DNA of 64,000 bases from Paenarthrobacter sp. GOM3 (GTDB lineage: Bacteria; Actinomycetota; Actinomycetes; Actinomycetales; Micrococcaceae), in the NCBI RefSeq assembly GCF_018215265.2, contig NZ_CP136562.1, forward strand, positions 930,001 through 994,000, written 5' to 3'. The position numbers were made by a program, and so were the translations under genes. This document shows positions 8,545 through 17,059 of this stretch, in pieces (positions within the stretch are counted from its first letter, which is position 1; each line of letters opens with the position of its first letter). Under the pieces are notes generated by a model, which made no database searches, was not told the origin of the DNA, and saw only the letters and a list, made by a program, of their open reading frames with translations.

Positions 8545-9027
8545 TCAGAATTGCCGGTCGACCAGGTGCGCGGCCGATCGGTCCCCGGTCCGGCCGTGGG
8601 AGTCGTAGGTTCCGGCCGCGGGTTTCAGGTCGGCAAGTGTTTCCTGGGTGGAACGGACGGCTGCCCGCAGGAATTGTTCATTGGAATCTCGGAGTTCCTT
8701 GATGGCCGCTGCCTGCTGGCGCATCGCCGTGACATGGGACGTGAGGACCTCGGCCCAGGCGGGATCCGGTGCGGCGGCGGCCAGCTCGGCCAAGGAACAG
8801 TCCTGGGAGACACCCCATTGCGCGGCGACGGACGCGATCTCCACCGTACGGGCCAGGCCGGCCTGGGAAACGCGCTCCAGGACCTGCTCCACTTCCCTGG
8901 TGCCGTGGGGCAGCCAACGTGACTTGCCTGCTGTCAGGAGCAGCTGCTCTTCTTCGAGCTTGAAGGTCAGGAGATCGAGAAGTTCGCGCTCGCGCCACAG
9001 CAGGGCTGACAGTTCATGGATGGCCAC
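8545..9027 (-). CDS. flgN: Flagellar export chaperone FlgN
   Basis: 160 aa, largely helical: ELSALLWRERELLDLLTFKL then EEEQLLLTAG in the N-terminal helix and a long amphipathic second half, typical of FlgN. FlgN binds FlgK and FlgL before export. First gene of the leftward operon flgN-flgK-flgL-fliW, with a perfect sigma28-type promoter upstream (9101-9127). A clear paralogue lies at 36114-36659 next to the sigma factor gene. Confidence 0.88.
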   Translation of the reverse strand: MAIHELSALLWRERELLDLLTFKLEEEQLLLTAGKSRWLPHGTREVEQVLERVSQAGLARTVEIASVAAQWGVSQDCSLAELAAAAPDPAWAEVLTSHVTAMRQQAAAIKELRDSNEQFLRAAVRSTQETLADLKPAAGTYDSHGRTGDRSAAHLVDRQF

Positions 9028-9100
9028 AGGGGGTCAACTCCAGTTCAGGTCGGTATCGGGTGCGGTTGTGATGGCGTACCTCCCGCCAACTCCCTTTTAG

Positions 9101-9127
9101 CTATCGGCCGATGGCTGGCTGAGGTTA
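9101..9127 (-). promoter_or_regulatory. Sigma28-type promoter of the flgN operon
   Basis: Read on the minus strand: TAAC (9127-9124), 15 nt, GCCGATAG (9108-9101). This matches the FliA/SigD consensus TAAA-N15-GCCGATAA and the other flagellar promoters here. Expected transcript start near 9094, about 65 nt before flgN. Confidence 0.82.
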
Positions 9128-9163
9128 GGCGGCGTGGTCCCTGAATCTTTCCTTGGGATTTTT

Positions 9164-9193
9164 CCTAACGGGTCCGCGATGGCCAGTCGATAG
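9164..9193 (+). promoter_or_regulatory. Sigma28-type promoter of the flagellin gene
   Basis: CCTAAC (9164-9169), 16 nt, GTCGATAG (9186-9193). One mismatch in the -10 and one extra spacer base compared with the flgN and flgB promoters, but the same CCTAACGGGT start as flgB. Transcript start is expected near 9200. Confidence 0.75.
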
Positions 9194-9205
9194 TGCTGTG
9201 TGACG

Positions 9206-9249
9206 GCCCACGGATGGGCTGTTGCACAGTAAGTCCACATCATGGAGGA
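9206..9249 (+). promoter_or_regulatory. Probable CsrA-binding leader of flagellin mRNA
   Basis: GCCCA-CGGA-TGGGC (9206-9219) is a perfect 5-bp hairpin that presents GGA in its loop, the preferred CsrA target form. A second GGA-rich site ATGGAGGA (9242-9249) is the Shine-Dalgarno. The pair, about 30 nt apart within a leader of about 57 nt, resembles the two-site CsrA control of flagellin in Bacillus. csrA and fliW are both in the locus. Binding is inferred. Confidence 0.6.
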
Positions 9250-9256
9250 AAACAAC

Positions 9257-10093
9257 ATGGGCATGCAGATTAACAACAACCTGATGGCGAACAACGCGTA
9301 CCGCAACCTGAACGCCACCCAGGACACCCTGTCCAAGTCGATGGAGAAGCTCTCCAGCGGCCTGCGCATCAACCGTGCTGCAGACGACGCAGCCGGCCTT
9401 GCCATCTCGGAAGGCCTCAAGTCCCAGGTCAGCGGCTCTGCAGTAGCAGCGCGCAACGCCCAGGACGGCATCAGCCTCATCCAGACCACAGAAGGTGCCC
9501 TCAGCGAGGTTCACTCCGTACTGCAGCGCATGCGCGACCTCGCAGTCCAGGGTGCATCGGACACCAACAACACCGCAGCACGTGGTGCTATCAAGGATGA
9601 AGCGGATTCGCTTGGCAAGGAGCTGGACCGCATCACGCAGTCCACCAACTTCAACGGCATCGACCTGCTCAAGGGCGGTTCCAAGAACATCCAGGTTGGT
9701 ACCGCTGGTACCGCCAACGACACCATCTCCGTCAACCTCGGCGATGTTGCAACGGCGGCGGGCACGCTGTCCTCGGCCACCGGCGCCACCGGCTTCGACG
9801 TGAGCACCAACGCCGCAGCCCAGACCACGATCACCGCGATTGACGCAGCGATCACCACGGTCTCCGCACAGCGCTCGGACCTTGGCGCCAACCAGAACCG
9901 TCTGGACCACGCGATCAAGACGCTGAACGTCTCCGGCGAAAACCTGCAGGCCGCACAGTCCCGCATCGCCGACACGGACATGGCAGCTGAAATGGTCAAG
10001 TACACCAAGGCCAACATCCTGTCCCAGGCCGGCACCGCCATGCTGGCCCAGGCAAACCAGTCCGGCCAGGGTGTCCTGTCCCTCCTGCGCTAA
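9257..10093 (+). CDS. hag: Flagellin
   Basis: 278-residue filament protein, so only D0 and D1 with a very small central part; the outer D2/D3 domains of long flagellins are absent. N-terminus INNNLMANNAYRNLNATQ, KSMEKLSSGLRINRAADDAA. C-terminus IADTDMAAEMVKYTKANILS, QAGTAMLAQANQSGQGVLSL. The ATG at 9257 follows GGAGG; the in-frame upstream ATG at 9242 overlaps that site. Codons are strongly C/G-ending, as expected for high expression. Followed by a large hairpin at 10121-10162. Confidence 0.97.
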   Translation: MGMQINNNLMANNAYRNLNATQDTLSKSMEKLSSGLRINRAADDAAGLAISEGLKSQVSGSAVAARNAQDGISLIQTTEGALSEVHSVLQRMRDLAVQGASDTNNTAARGAIKDEADSLGKELDRITQSTNFNGIDLLKGGSKNIQVGTAGTANDTISVNLGDVATAAGTLSSATGATGFDVSTNAAAQTTITAIDAAITTVSAQRSDLGANQNRLDHAIKTLNVSGENLQAAQSRIADTDMAAEMVKYTKANILSQAGTAMLAQANQSGQGVLSLLR

Positions 10094-10120
10094 GCCTTCA
10101 CAGCATTTAGCCGCATGAGT

Positions 10121-10162
10121 CGACGGCGGCCGGCCAGGCCCCATCCTGGCCGGCCGTCGTCG
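10121..10162 (+). terminator. Large GC hairpin after flagellin
   Basis: 18-bp stem (one wobble pair) with loop CCCCAT, ending in CCTGGCCGGCCGTCGTCG. There is no U-tract, so it may stop most transcription and protect the flagellin 3' end while allowing some read-through into fliD. Confidence 0.75.
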
Positions 10163-10199
10163 GACACCCAGTTATACGAGCCTTCCGGAGGGGACACGC

Positions 10200-11582
10200 G
10201 TGGGAACAGCAATCGACGGCCTTGTCAGCGGCCTCAAAACCACCGACATCATCAACTCGTTGATGTCCGTCGAAGCCCTGCCGCAGACCCAGCTCAAGAC
10301 CAAGCTGGCGTCCAACCAGACCATCATTTCCACGCTGCAGTCCTTCAACACCAAACTCACGGCGCTGAAGGACCTCTCGGCGGCCGGGACTGTTGCCGGT
10401 GCCCTGAACCTGTTCACCGCAACCAGCAGCTCACCTGCCATCACCGCCAAGACCACGACGGCGGCCGCCGCCGGATCGATCGACCTGACCGTGACGCAGC
10501 TGGCACAAACGCAGGTCAACGTCACGGCGGCCATGACCTCCTGGCCGTCCAACGCCGGCGTGCCTGAACGGCTGACAATTGTCGATTCCACGGGTAAGAA
10601 GACCGAGGTCGCCCCGGCAGGGACTTCCTTGGATGACGTGGTTTCTGCGATCAACGCAGCCTCGGCTGGCGCGCACGCCGTGAAGGTTCCCGCCGGCAAC
10701 GGCAGTTACCGTCTGCAACTGACTGCCACCACTGCGGGCGCAGCAGGTGCCTTTACCGCCTACCAGGGAACCTCCGCGCAAGTGGGGGACGGCACGGCCG
10801 TGGACCTGATGGCGGACCCGAGTGCCGCCGTCGTGAAGTCCGCCCAGGATGCCAAAGCCACACTGTATGCCGGCACGCCGGCCGCACAGGTCCTGACGTC
10901 CGGTACGAATACATTCGCGGACGTTCTTCCTGGCGTTTCGGTCACGGCCACGGCTGTGACCACCGGGCCCGTGACGGTGACGGTGGCCAGCGACGTTCCC
11001 GGGATCACCACGAAGGCCGAGGACCTGGTCAAGTCGGTGAACGATGTCCTGGGGTTCATCGCCATCTACTCGGCCGTTTCCAAGACCACGGATGCCAAGG
11101 GCGCCACGGTGCCCAAGGCAGGAATCTTCACCGGCAACAGCACCGTCCGCGCCGTCAACGACCAAGTACTCACGGCACTGTCCCGGCCTATCGGCGGGAA
11201 GTCGCCTTCCGAGTATGGAATCAACATCACCAAGGCAGGCGACTTCACCTTCGACGCCGACAAGTTCGCGAAATCCCTCGCAGCAGACCCCGCCGCCACG
11301 CAAGCAGCCGTTCAGGGGCTGGCAGCCAGGCTCGCCGAGGCAGCCACCGCCGCAGCTGATCCGTACAAGGGCGCGGTGTCCGGCCTGATCAAAGGCCGCG
11401 AATCTGAAGTACGCGACCTTGGCAACAGAATCGCGGACTGGGATCAGCGCCTCATTACCCGCCGCGCAACCCTTCAATCCGTTTACACCAACATGGAGGT
11501 GCTGCTCGGCGGCCTCCAGTCCCAGTCGGCGTGGTTGTCCGGCCAAATTTCCAGTCTCTCCAAGCAGTCTTCAGGAGCATGA
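10200..11582 (+). CDS. fliD: Flagellar filament cap protein FliD (HAP2)
   Basis: 460 aa, exported; caps the growing filament and catalyses flagellin folding. N-terminus AIDGLVSGLKTTDIINSLMS, VEALPQTQLKTKL matches the FliD N-domain. The C-terminal domain includes KAGDFTFDADKFAKSLAADP and the helical end YTNMEVLLGGLQSQSAWLSG. Starts at GTG 10200 behind GGAGGGG. Lies 37 nt after the flagellin hairpin and overlaps fliS by stop/start. Confidence 0.94.
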   Translation: MGTAIDGLVSGLKTTDIINSLMSVEALPQTQLKTKLASNQTIISTLQSFNTKLTALKDLSAAGTVAGALNLFTATSSSPAITAKTTTAAAAGSIDLTVTQLAQTQVNVTAAMTSWPSNAGVPERLTIVDSTGKKTEVAPAGTSLDDVVSAINAASAGAHAVKVPAGNGSYRLQLTATTAGAAGAFTAYQGTSAQVGDGTAVDLMADPSAAVVKSAQDAKATLYAGTPAAQVLTSGTNTFADVLPGVSVTATAVTTGPVTVTVASDVPGITTKAEDLVKSVNDVLGFIAIYSAVSKTTDAKGATVPKAGIFTGNSTVRAVNDQVLTALSRPIGGKSPSEYGINITKAGDFTFDADKFAKSLAADPAATQAAVQGLAARLAEAATAAADPYKGAVSGLIKGRESEVRDLGNRIADWDQRLITRRATLQSVYTNMEVLLGGLQSQSAWLSGQISSLSKQSSGA

Positions 11583-12025
11583 TGTCCCTCCGCGCCCAGC
11601 AACTTTCCCGGTACAACGACGACGCCGTCCTCTCGGCACCTCCGGCGCGTCTGCTCACCATGCTTTACGATCGGCTCCTGCTCGACCTCAAACGCGCCCA
11701 GGTGGCGCAGGAAAGCAGCAACTGGGACACGGCCCGGGAGAACCTGCTGCATGCCCAGGCGATCGTGGCTGAGCTGCGCTCCACGCTGCGCACCGATGCC
11801 TGGGATGGCGCAGCTTCACTCGCGAGCATCTACGACTACTCCATGGAAGCCCTGATCGGCGCCAACATTTACCGGGACGTGGAACGGACCAAGGAGTGCA
11901 TCGGCCTTCTGGAGCCGCTTCGCCAAGGCTGGCACGAGGCCTCGGCTGCGTTGTCGGCTGACGCTCCGGCTTCGTCGGTTGCTGCGTCGACGGCTTCGTC
12001 AGGCAGGGCCCTTGGAGTCGCTTGA
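11582..12025 (+). CDS. fliS: Flagellin export chaperone FliS
   Basis: 147 aa helical chaperone that keeps flagellin unpolymerised before export. Family features: RYNDDAVLSAPPARLLTMLY, DRLLLDLKRAQVA, IYDYSMEALIGANIYRD, LLEPLRQGWHEA. Two consecutive ATG codons (11579 and 11582) overlap the fliD stop. AGGAG at 11573-11577 spaces better to 11582. The C-terminal 25 residues are Ala/Ser-rich and probably disordered. Confidence 0.93.
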   Translation: MSLRAQQLSRYNDDAVLSAPPARLLTMLYDRLLLDLKRAQVAQESSNWDTARENLLHAQAIVAELRSTLRTDAWDGAASLASIYDYSMEALIGANIYRDVERTKECIGLLEPLRQGWHEASAALSADAPASSVAASTASSGRALGVA

Positions 12026-12296
12026 GGCCTGGTCCGCGATCCTGGACGGTTTTGAACACGACATTGCCGCTGCCGTTTCGGGCGGTCCGGCAGCGGGGTG
12101 GGTGCCGCCGGCAGACGCGGGTCCCTTGCCCGCTGCCCTGGCCGACCGCGCCCGTCGGGTCCTTGATGCCCAGGCGGACGCGGTGGCCATCCTTACGCGG
12201 TTGAAGCACGACGCCGGCACGCAGTTAAGTGCCATCGACGCCGTTCCTTCGGGTTCCGCTTCGGACAGGCCGCTGCTGCTCGACGTGCGCGGCTGA
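12012..12296 (+). CDS. FliT-like flagellar chaperone (tentative)
   Basis: Small protein (about 94 aa from TTG 12012) directly overlapping the end of fliS. It begins ESLEAWSAILDGFEHDIAAA and has a long helix ALADRARRVLDAQADAVAIL, the size and two-helix layout of FliT-type chaperones that follow fliS in many bacteria. Sequence similarity is not obvious, so the name rests mainly on position. An ATG at 11979 in the same frame would overlap fliS by 47 bp. Confidence 0.55.
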   Translation: MESLEAWSAILDGFEHDIAAAVSGGPAAGWVPPADAGPLPAALADRARRVLDAQADAVAILTRLKHDAGTQLSAIDAVPSGSASDRPLLLDVRG

Positions 12297-12297
12297 C

Positions 12298-13524
12298 CTA
12301 GCTGGGGGCGGAACCGAGAAATTCGCGGGCCGCCGTGACCAGCGCTTCCGTTCCGCGCTTCAGGGTTGGCTGGATCACCGGCGCAAAGTACGGGGAGTGG
12401 TTGGAGGGGATGTCCTCCGGCAGGCGGCCCGTAGTGGCGAACTCCTGGAAGAGTGCAGGGTCGGCTCCGCCCAGGAACCAGAACACCAGGGGAGCGTCGG
12501 CGGCCTTGGCCAAAGCTCCCACGTCTTCGCTGCCGGACACCGGCCCCGGATCGATGATGTGCCCTTCGCCGAAGGTTGCCTGGAACGCGGCTTTGACCCG
12601 TGCGGCAGCGGCTTCATCGTTGACCGTCAAGGGGAAGTGCTCTTCGTAATGGAACTCCGGGTCCTTGGCAGCACCGGAAGCGGTTGCTTCGCTCTGGACA
12701 ATCCGTTCGATGGAACCCAGGATCTTATCCCGGGTGGTGTTGCTGAAGGACCGCACACTGAGTCCAAGGCTCGCTGTCTCGGGGATGATGTTGTTCTTGG
12801 TTCCGGAATGGATTTGTCCCACCGTCACCACTGCTGAGTCGCTGGCGGCGAGTTCCCGTGAAACGATGCCCTGCAACCGGACCGTGGCCGCGGCAGCCAT
12901 AAGGACCGGGTCAACGGTGGTTTCGGGGCGGGAGCCGTGGCCGCCGCGTCCGTGCAGGGTCACGTTGAGGGAATCCGCGGATGCCATGGTGACGCCCGGG
13001 CGGATGCCGAACCATCCGGCGGGGAACGGGGCCACGTGCTGGCCTAGGACGACATCGGGCTTCGGAACCTGGTGGTAGAGGCCGTCCTCCACCATGGTTT
13101 GGGCGCCCCCACCCCATTCCTCGGCGGGCTGGAACACCGCAATCAGGGTGCCTTGCCATTCCTGCCGCTGCCCGGCCAGTGTTTCAATGGCCCCCACCAG
13201 GCAGGTCACGTGCACATCGTGCCCGCAGGCGTGCATGACGGGAACGTCCTTGCCCTCATGATCGACGCCGGCCGCCGTGCTCGCGTAATCCAGGCCGGTG
13301 GCTTCCTTGACGGGAAGAGCGTCCATGTCCGCACGGAGCATGACCACAGGGCCGGGGCCGTTCTCCAGGACACCCACCACGCCTGTCTGTCCCACGTTGC
13401 GGTGCACGGTGAAGCCAAGATCCTGGAGGTGTTGGGCGGCGATCCCGGCGGTCCGGACCTCCTGGAAGGAGAGTTCAGGATGCGCGTGCAGGTCTTTGTA
13501 AAGCTCTTCGAGGTCAATGGTCAT
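12298..13524 (-). CDS. M20-family amidohydrolase / peptidase (hippurate-hydrolase-like)
   Basis: 408 aa metallo-amidohydrolase that cleaves N-acyl or peptide bonds of small substrates. Motifs in order: HAHPELSFQEVRTA, LRADMDALPVKE, MHACGHDVHVTCL, VFQPAEEWGGGAQ, dimerisation-domain GRGGHGSRPETTVDP, and SGSEDVGALAKA. ATG at 13524; the upstream in-frame codons look non-coding. Convergent with fliT, abutting it. It has no evident flagellar role and interrupts the flagellar locus. Exact substrate cannot be set. Confidence 0.9.
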   Translation of the reverse strand: MTIDLEELYKDLHAHPELSFQEVRTAGIAAQHLQDLGFTVHRNVGQTGVVGVLENGPGPVVMLRADMDALPVKEATGLDYASTAAGVDHEGKDVPVMHACGHDVHVTCLVGAIETLAGQRQEWQGTLIAVFQPAEEWGGGAQTMVEDGLYHQVPKPDVVLGQHVAPFPAGWFGIRPGVTMASADSLNVTLHGRGGHGSRPETTVDPVLMAAAATVRLQGIVSRELAASDSAVVTVGQIHSGTKNNIIPETASLGLSVRSFSNTTRDKILGSIERIVQSEATASGAAKDPEFHYEEHFPLTVNDEAAAARVKAAFQATFGEGHIIDPGPVSGSEDVGALAKAADAPLVFWFLGGADPALFQEFATTGRLPEDIPSNHSPYFAPVIQPTLKRGTEALVTAAREFLGSAPS

Positions 13525-13616
13525 GGGTTTGCCCTTTTCTTTCGACGTCGTCGGTACGGCCAGTGTATCGATGCGAAATCCACACATGCTGGGAAGCCAA
13601 AGGGCAGACTGGTGCC

Positions 13617-14279
13617 ATGAACGATTCCGGGTCAGTGACAACTCAGGCATCCACTGTGGAAGCGTGGACGGAGGCCCTCGCCCAGTCCACGGGCTCGCCC
13701 GGCGGTGGCGCGGGAACCGGGGTGATGCTGGCCATCGCTGCGTCGCTTACCTCGATGGTGGCCGGATACACGGAAGCTGAGGGGGAGCAGGAGTCCAGGT
13801 TGGAGGAGTTGCACGGGCGGGCCAAGGCACTGCGCGAAACGGCACTGCGGCTGGCCGACGACGACGCTGCCGCATCCAAGGCGTTCGGCGCCGCCTTCCG
13901 CTTGGACCCGGGACCGGAACGCGACGAAGCAATACACCGGGCATCCGTTGACGCGGCCAAAGCATCGGCTGTCCTGGGCGAGCGGGCCATCGAAGCTATC
14001 GAGGACCTAGGATGGCTTGCTTCGCACGGAAATCCGGCGCTTATCGCCGATGTCGTGGTTGCATTCGGGGCGCTCAGGGCAGCGATTGCCGGTGCCAGGA
14101 CCAACGTCAGCTTCGACCTCGGCTCGCTGACGTCAGCCGGGGCCGACCTGGAGGAAGTACGGGAGCAACACCCCAGGCTGTGGGACACGGTGACCCGGCT
14201 CAGCACAGCACTGGACCGCATCGACGAACTGACGGCCAGCGCGGACACGAAGGCCGCACCGACACAGCGCCAAAAATAA
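13617..14279 (+). CDS. Cyclodeaminase/cyclohydrolase-family protein (FtcD C-terminal-like)
   Basis: 220 aa, mostly helical, of the formimidoyltetrahydrofolate cyclodeaminase / methenyl-THF cyclohydrolase family. Motifs: STGSPGGGAGTGVMLAIAAS near the N-terminus, then LADDDAAASKAFGAAFRL, GNPALIADVVVAFGALRAAI, AGARTNVSFDLGSL. In the family this fold acts on folate one-carbon units, but stand-alone copies are poorly characterised. Divergent from the M20 gene (92-bp gap). The sigma28-type promoter of flgB starts 15 bp after its stop. Confidence 0.85.
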   Translation: MNDSGSVTTQASTVEAWTEALAQSTGSPGGGAGTGVMLAIAASLTSMVAGYTEAEGEQESRLEELHGRAKALRETALRLADDDAAASKAFGAAFRLDPGPERDEAIHRASVDAAKASAVLGERAIEAIEDLGWLASHGNPALIADVVVAFGALRAAIAGARTNVSFDLGSLTSAGADLEEVREQHPRLWDTVTRLSTALDRIDELTASADTKAAPTQRQK

Positions 14280-14292
14280 GTCGAAGTATTCT

Positions 14293-14321
14293 CCTAACGG
14301 GTTCGCAGGCGCTGCCGATAA
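14293..14321 (+). promoter_or_regulatory. Sigma28-type promoter of the flgB-flgE operon
   Basis: CCTAAC (14293-14298), 15 nt, GCCGATAA (14314-14321). This is a full match to the sigma28 -10 consensus. Transcript start is expected near 14328, about 65 nt before the flgB GTG. Confidence 0.85.
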
Positions 14322-14392
14322 CTGTTGCTGAGCAGGGATCGCTCGATGCATGGCCACGGATTGGCCTTAGGACACCACCAGGTGAGGACTTT

Positions 14393-14734
14393 GTGCTTGA
14401 ATCCGTGACATCCGCCGCCTTGGCCAGCGCCTTGGACGCGCTTTCCTTGCGCCAGCGGACCATCGCCAACAACATCGCGAACGTCAACACACCCAATTAC
14501 CAGGCCAAAAGAGTGTCCTTCGAAGACCAACTGGCCGCCTCGGTGCGTTCAGGCGACGGCAACGTCAATGCCTCCATCACCCCGTCCGATGAGCCCACCC
14601 GGACCGACGGCAACAACGTCAACCTGGACACTGAAACCCTCTCCAACATTGACACCGTGCTGCGCTACCAATTTGCCTCAAGGGCAGTGGCCGGCGAATT
14701 CACGTCCCTCCGAACTGCGCTGAGGACCAACTAA
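14393..14734 (+). CDS. flgB: Flagellar basal-body proximal rod protein FlgB
   Basis: 113 aa. Rod signature SALDALSLRQRTIANNIANV then NTPNYQAKRVSFEDQL. C-terminal helix VLRYQFASRAVAGEFTSL. Start is GTG 14393 behind GGTGAGG (14381-14387). A long in-frame extension reaches back into the cyclodeaminase-like gene and is not coding. First gene of the rod/MS-ring/export operon; its TAA overlaps the flgC ATG. Confidence 0.93.
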   Translation: MLESVTSAALASALDALSLRQRTIANNIANVNTPNYQAKRVSFEDQLAASVRSGDGNVNASITPSDEPTRTDGNNVNLDTETLSNIDTVLRYQFASRAVAGEFTSLRTALRTN

Positions 14735-15126
14735 TGACGTTTGACGCAATCGGAATTGCCGGTTCCGCACTGACGGTCCACCGCAAATGGTTGGATGCAG
14801 TCTCGGACAACCTCGCCAACATGAACAACGCGTCCCGAACCGACGGGCAAGCTTTCCGTGCACGCTACGTCGAGGCCGCGGGGGGCACCAACGGTGACGG
14901 CGTGTACGTCAAAAGCACACCGCTGGGAAATGGCGAAGGCCGGATTGTCTACCAACCGGACCACCCCTTGGCCGATGCCAACGGTAACGTCCGGTACCCG
15001 GACATCGACATGGCGGAGCAAATGGGCACGTTGATCATCGCCCAACGCGGCTACCAGGCCAACGCCCAAGTGGTTGACCGTGCGCGCGAAACATACCTTG
15101 CGGCCCTTGAGATAGGAAAATCCTGA
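14734..15126 (+). CDS. flgC: Flagellar basal-body proximal rod protein FlgC
   Basis: 130 aa. N-terminal rod motif AGSALTVHRKWLDAVSDNLA, NMNNASRTDGQAFRARYV. C-terminus AEQMGTLIIAQRGYQANAQV is the conserved rod/hook C-terminal helix. Overlaps flgB (TAATG) and fliE (stop/start), so translation is tightly coupled. Confidence 0.95.
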   Translation: MTFDAIGIAGSALTVHRKWLDAVSDNLANMNNASRTDGQAFRARYVEAAGGTNGDGVYVKSTPLGNGEGRIVYQPDHPLADANGNVRYPDIDMAEQMGTLIIAQRGYQANAQVVDRARETYLAALEIGKS

Positions 15127-15425
15127 TGGCCATCGGCCCCATAGCAGCGATCCAAGGCGTGAGCGGAACCGGCTACGCAAGCCCGGCGGCGCCAGCCACC
15201 CCCGGCGGCGACTTCGGAGCCGCGCTGACCGGCGCCGTCGACAATTTGCAGTCCCTGCAATCTGCGTCGAAAGAACTGGCCGTGTCCGCGGTGACCGGCA
15301 ACCTGGACGACATCCACAAAGCAACCCTTGCATCCACCCGCGCTCAGGTGACCTTTGAACTGGTGGCCGCCGTCCGGAACAAAGGTATTGACGCGTTCAA
15401 CGAGATCATGAGGATGCAGGCCTGA
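15126..15425 (+). CDS. fliE: Flagellar hook-basal body complex protein FliE
   Basis: 99 aa adaptor between the MS ring and the rod. GGDFGAALTGAVDNLQSLQS, DDIHKATLASTRAQVTFELV and C-terminal AFNEIMRMQA are typical of FliE. Sits in the usual flgB-flgC-fliE-fliF order with 1-nt overlaps to both neighbours. Confidence 0.94.
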   Translation: MAIGPIAAIQGVSGTGYASPAAPATPGGDFGAALTGAVDNLQSLQSASKELAVSAVTGNLDDIHKATLASTRAQVTFELVAAVRNKGIDAFNEIMRMQA

Positions 15426-17059
15426 TGCCACCGGCGATTTCCCGGTTTTTCCGCAAGCTCGGCAGCGGTGTCCAGGCGTTCAGCCCAGCCCAGCGCACCC
15501 TCGCCATCCTGGGCGTGGCCGTGCTGGTGCTTGGCGGCGTCGCGCTGACGGCATGGCTGGGAAAGCCCGCCTACTCACCACTGTTCTCCGGTTTGAAAGA
15601 CACTGACGCGAACAGCATCGTGGAGCAGCTCCGGAAAGACAACATCCCCTACGAGCTCAGCAACGGCGGTTCCACCATCCTGGTCCCGGAGGACAAGGTG
15701 TACGACGAACGGCTTAAGGCTGCCGCGGCGGGGCTCCCGTCCGCTGCTGCCACCGGATATTCGCTGCTGGATAAATTGGGCGTCACATCCTCCGAATTCC
15801 AACAGTCCGTCACCTACAAAAGGGCGCTGGAGGGCGAGCTGAGCACCACGGTGCAGGCGATGGACGGCGTGAAGAGCGCAGCTGTCCGGCTCGCCATTCC
15901 CGAAAAGTCCGTGTTCGTGGACACCACCCCTGAGGCCACGGCGTCGGTGTTCGTTGAAACCCAGCCCGGCACCACCCTGTCCGCTGACAAGGTGCAGGCC
16001 ATTGTGCACCTGACCTCGGCGGCCATCGAAAACCTCAAACCAACCAACGTTTCGGTGGTGGATTCCCAAGGCAACGTCCTCTCCACCGTGGGCGGCGGGG
16101 CCACAGGTTCGTCCTCCAAACAGGCTACCGACTACCAGCAACGCACCTCGGATGCCGTCAAGGCAGTCCTGGACAAGGTGGTGGGCCCCGGCAACGCAAC
16201 CGTCGCCGTCGCCGTCGATGTCACCGCCGAGTCCGCCCAGCAGCGAAGCGAAACGTTCACGCCCGCCGCCAACACTCCGGCACTCAGCGAGTCCACCAAG
16301 ACCGAAAAATACACCGGTACAGGTGGCGGCGCCGCGGGCGTCCTCGGCCCGGACAACATCGCCGTGCCTGGTGGCACCAACGCCAACGGATCTTACGATT
16401 CCAGCGATACCACCAAGAACAACGCCGTCAACAAAGTCACCGAAGACCGGACCATCCCGCAGGGGGCCGTGAAACGCCAGACCATCTCCGTGGCGATCAA
16501 CCAGGCCGCCGGTGGAGGGGTGAACGTGGACTCAGTGCGTGCCCTGGTCACCTCAGCCGCAGGGATCGACGCCGGACGGGGTGACGTGGTCACTGTTGAG
16601 GTGCTGCCATTCAGCACCGCTGCCGCCGACAAGGCCGCCGAAGCACTCGGTGCCGCGCAAGCCGACGCCGCGGCTGCCAAAGACGCAGCCCTGATGAACA
16701 CCCTCATCCTGGCAGGCAGCATCATGCTGGCAGCCATCGCCTTGATCGTGGTTGTGCTCATCACCCTCAAACGCCGCCAACGCCGCGAGCCCGTGGACCT
16801 GGGCGAGCGGATGGACTACGACGCCCTCCCGGAAGCCCTTTCGACGGCGGCCCTCACCGGCCCGCCGACCACCGCGATCGAGCTGACCTCCATCCAGCCA
16901 CAGGCCCCGGTCCAACCCACCCCGGCCCTGCCGCTGCCAGGCTCCGAGGCTCTCGACGGCGAACTGAAGCGCGCCCAAATCGAAGCCATGGTGGCCGACA
17001 ACCCGGCACGCACCGCCGAGTACCTGCGTGGACTCATGGATGAAAGGCAATCCGTATGA
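15425..17059 (+). CDS. fliF: Flagellar MS-ring protein FliF
   Basis: 544 aa membrane-ring protein. TM1 at about residues 28-46 (AILGVAVLVLGGVALTAWLG), periplasmic ring-building domains (YSPLFSGLKDTDANSIVEQL, VQAIVHLTSAAIENLKPTNV), TM2 at about 425-447 (LILAGSIMLAAIALIVVVLI). The cytoplasmic C-terminus AQIEAMVADNPARTAEYLRG binds FliG. Overlaps fliG by 4 bp. Confidence 0.97.
   Translation: MPPAISRFFRKLGSGVQAFSPAQRTLAILGVAVLVLGGVALTAWLGKPAYSPLFSGLKDTDANSIVEQLRKDNIPYELSNGGSTILVPEDKVYDERLKAAAAGLPSAAATGYSLLDKLGVTSSEFQQSVTYKRALEGELSTTVQAMDGVKSAAVRLAIPEKSVFVDTTPEATASVFVETQPGTTLSADKVQAIVHLTSAAIENLKPTNVSVVDSQGNVLSTVGGGATGSSSKQATDYQQRTSDAVKAVLDKVVGPGNATVAVAVDVTAESAQQRSETFTPAANTPALSESTKTEKYTGTGGGAAGVLGPDNIAVPGGTNANGSYDSSDTTKNNAVNKVTEDRTIPQGAVKRQTISVAINQAAGGGVNVDSVRALVTSAAGIDAGRGDVVTVEVLPFSTAAADKAAEALGAAQADAAAAKDAALMNTLILAGSIMLAAIALIVVVLITLKRRQRREPVDLGERMDYDALPEALSTAALTGPPTTAIELTSIQPQAPVQPTPALPLPGSEALDGELKRAQIEAMVADNPARTAEYLRGLMDERQSV

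Noticed and set aside
10431..11546. 371-codon minus-strand frame opposite fliD
   Set aside because: Antisense shadow; Gly/Arg/His-rich composition typical of non-coding GC-rich frames.
14012..14392. N-terminal extension of FlgB
   Set aside because: It lies within the cyclodeaminase-like gene and across the flgB promoter; FlgB homology begins at the GTG at 14393.
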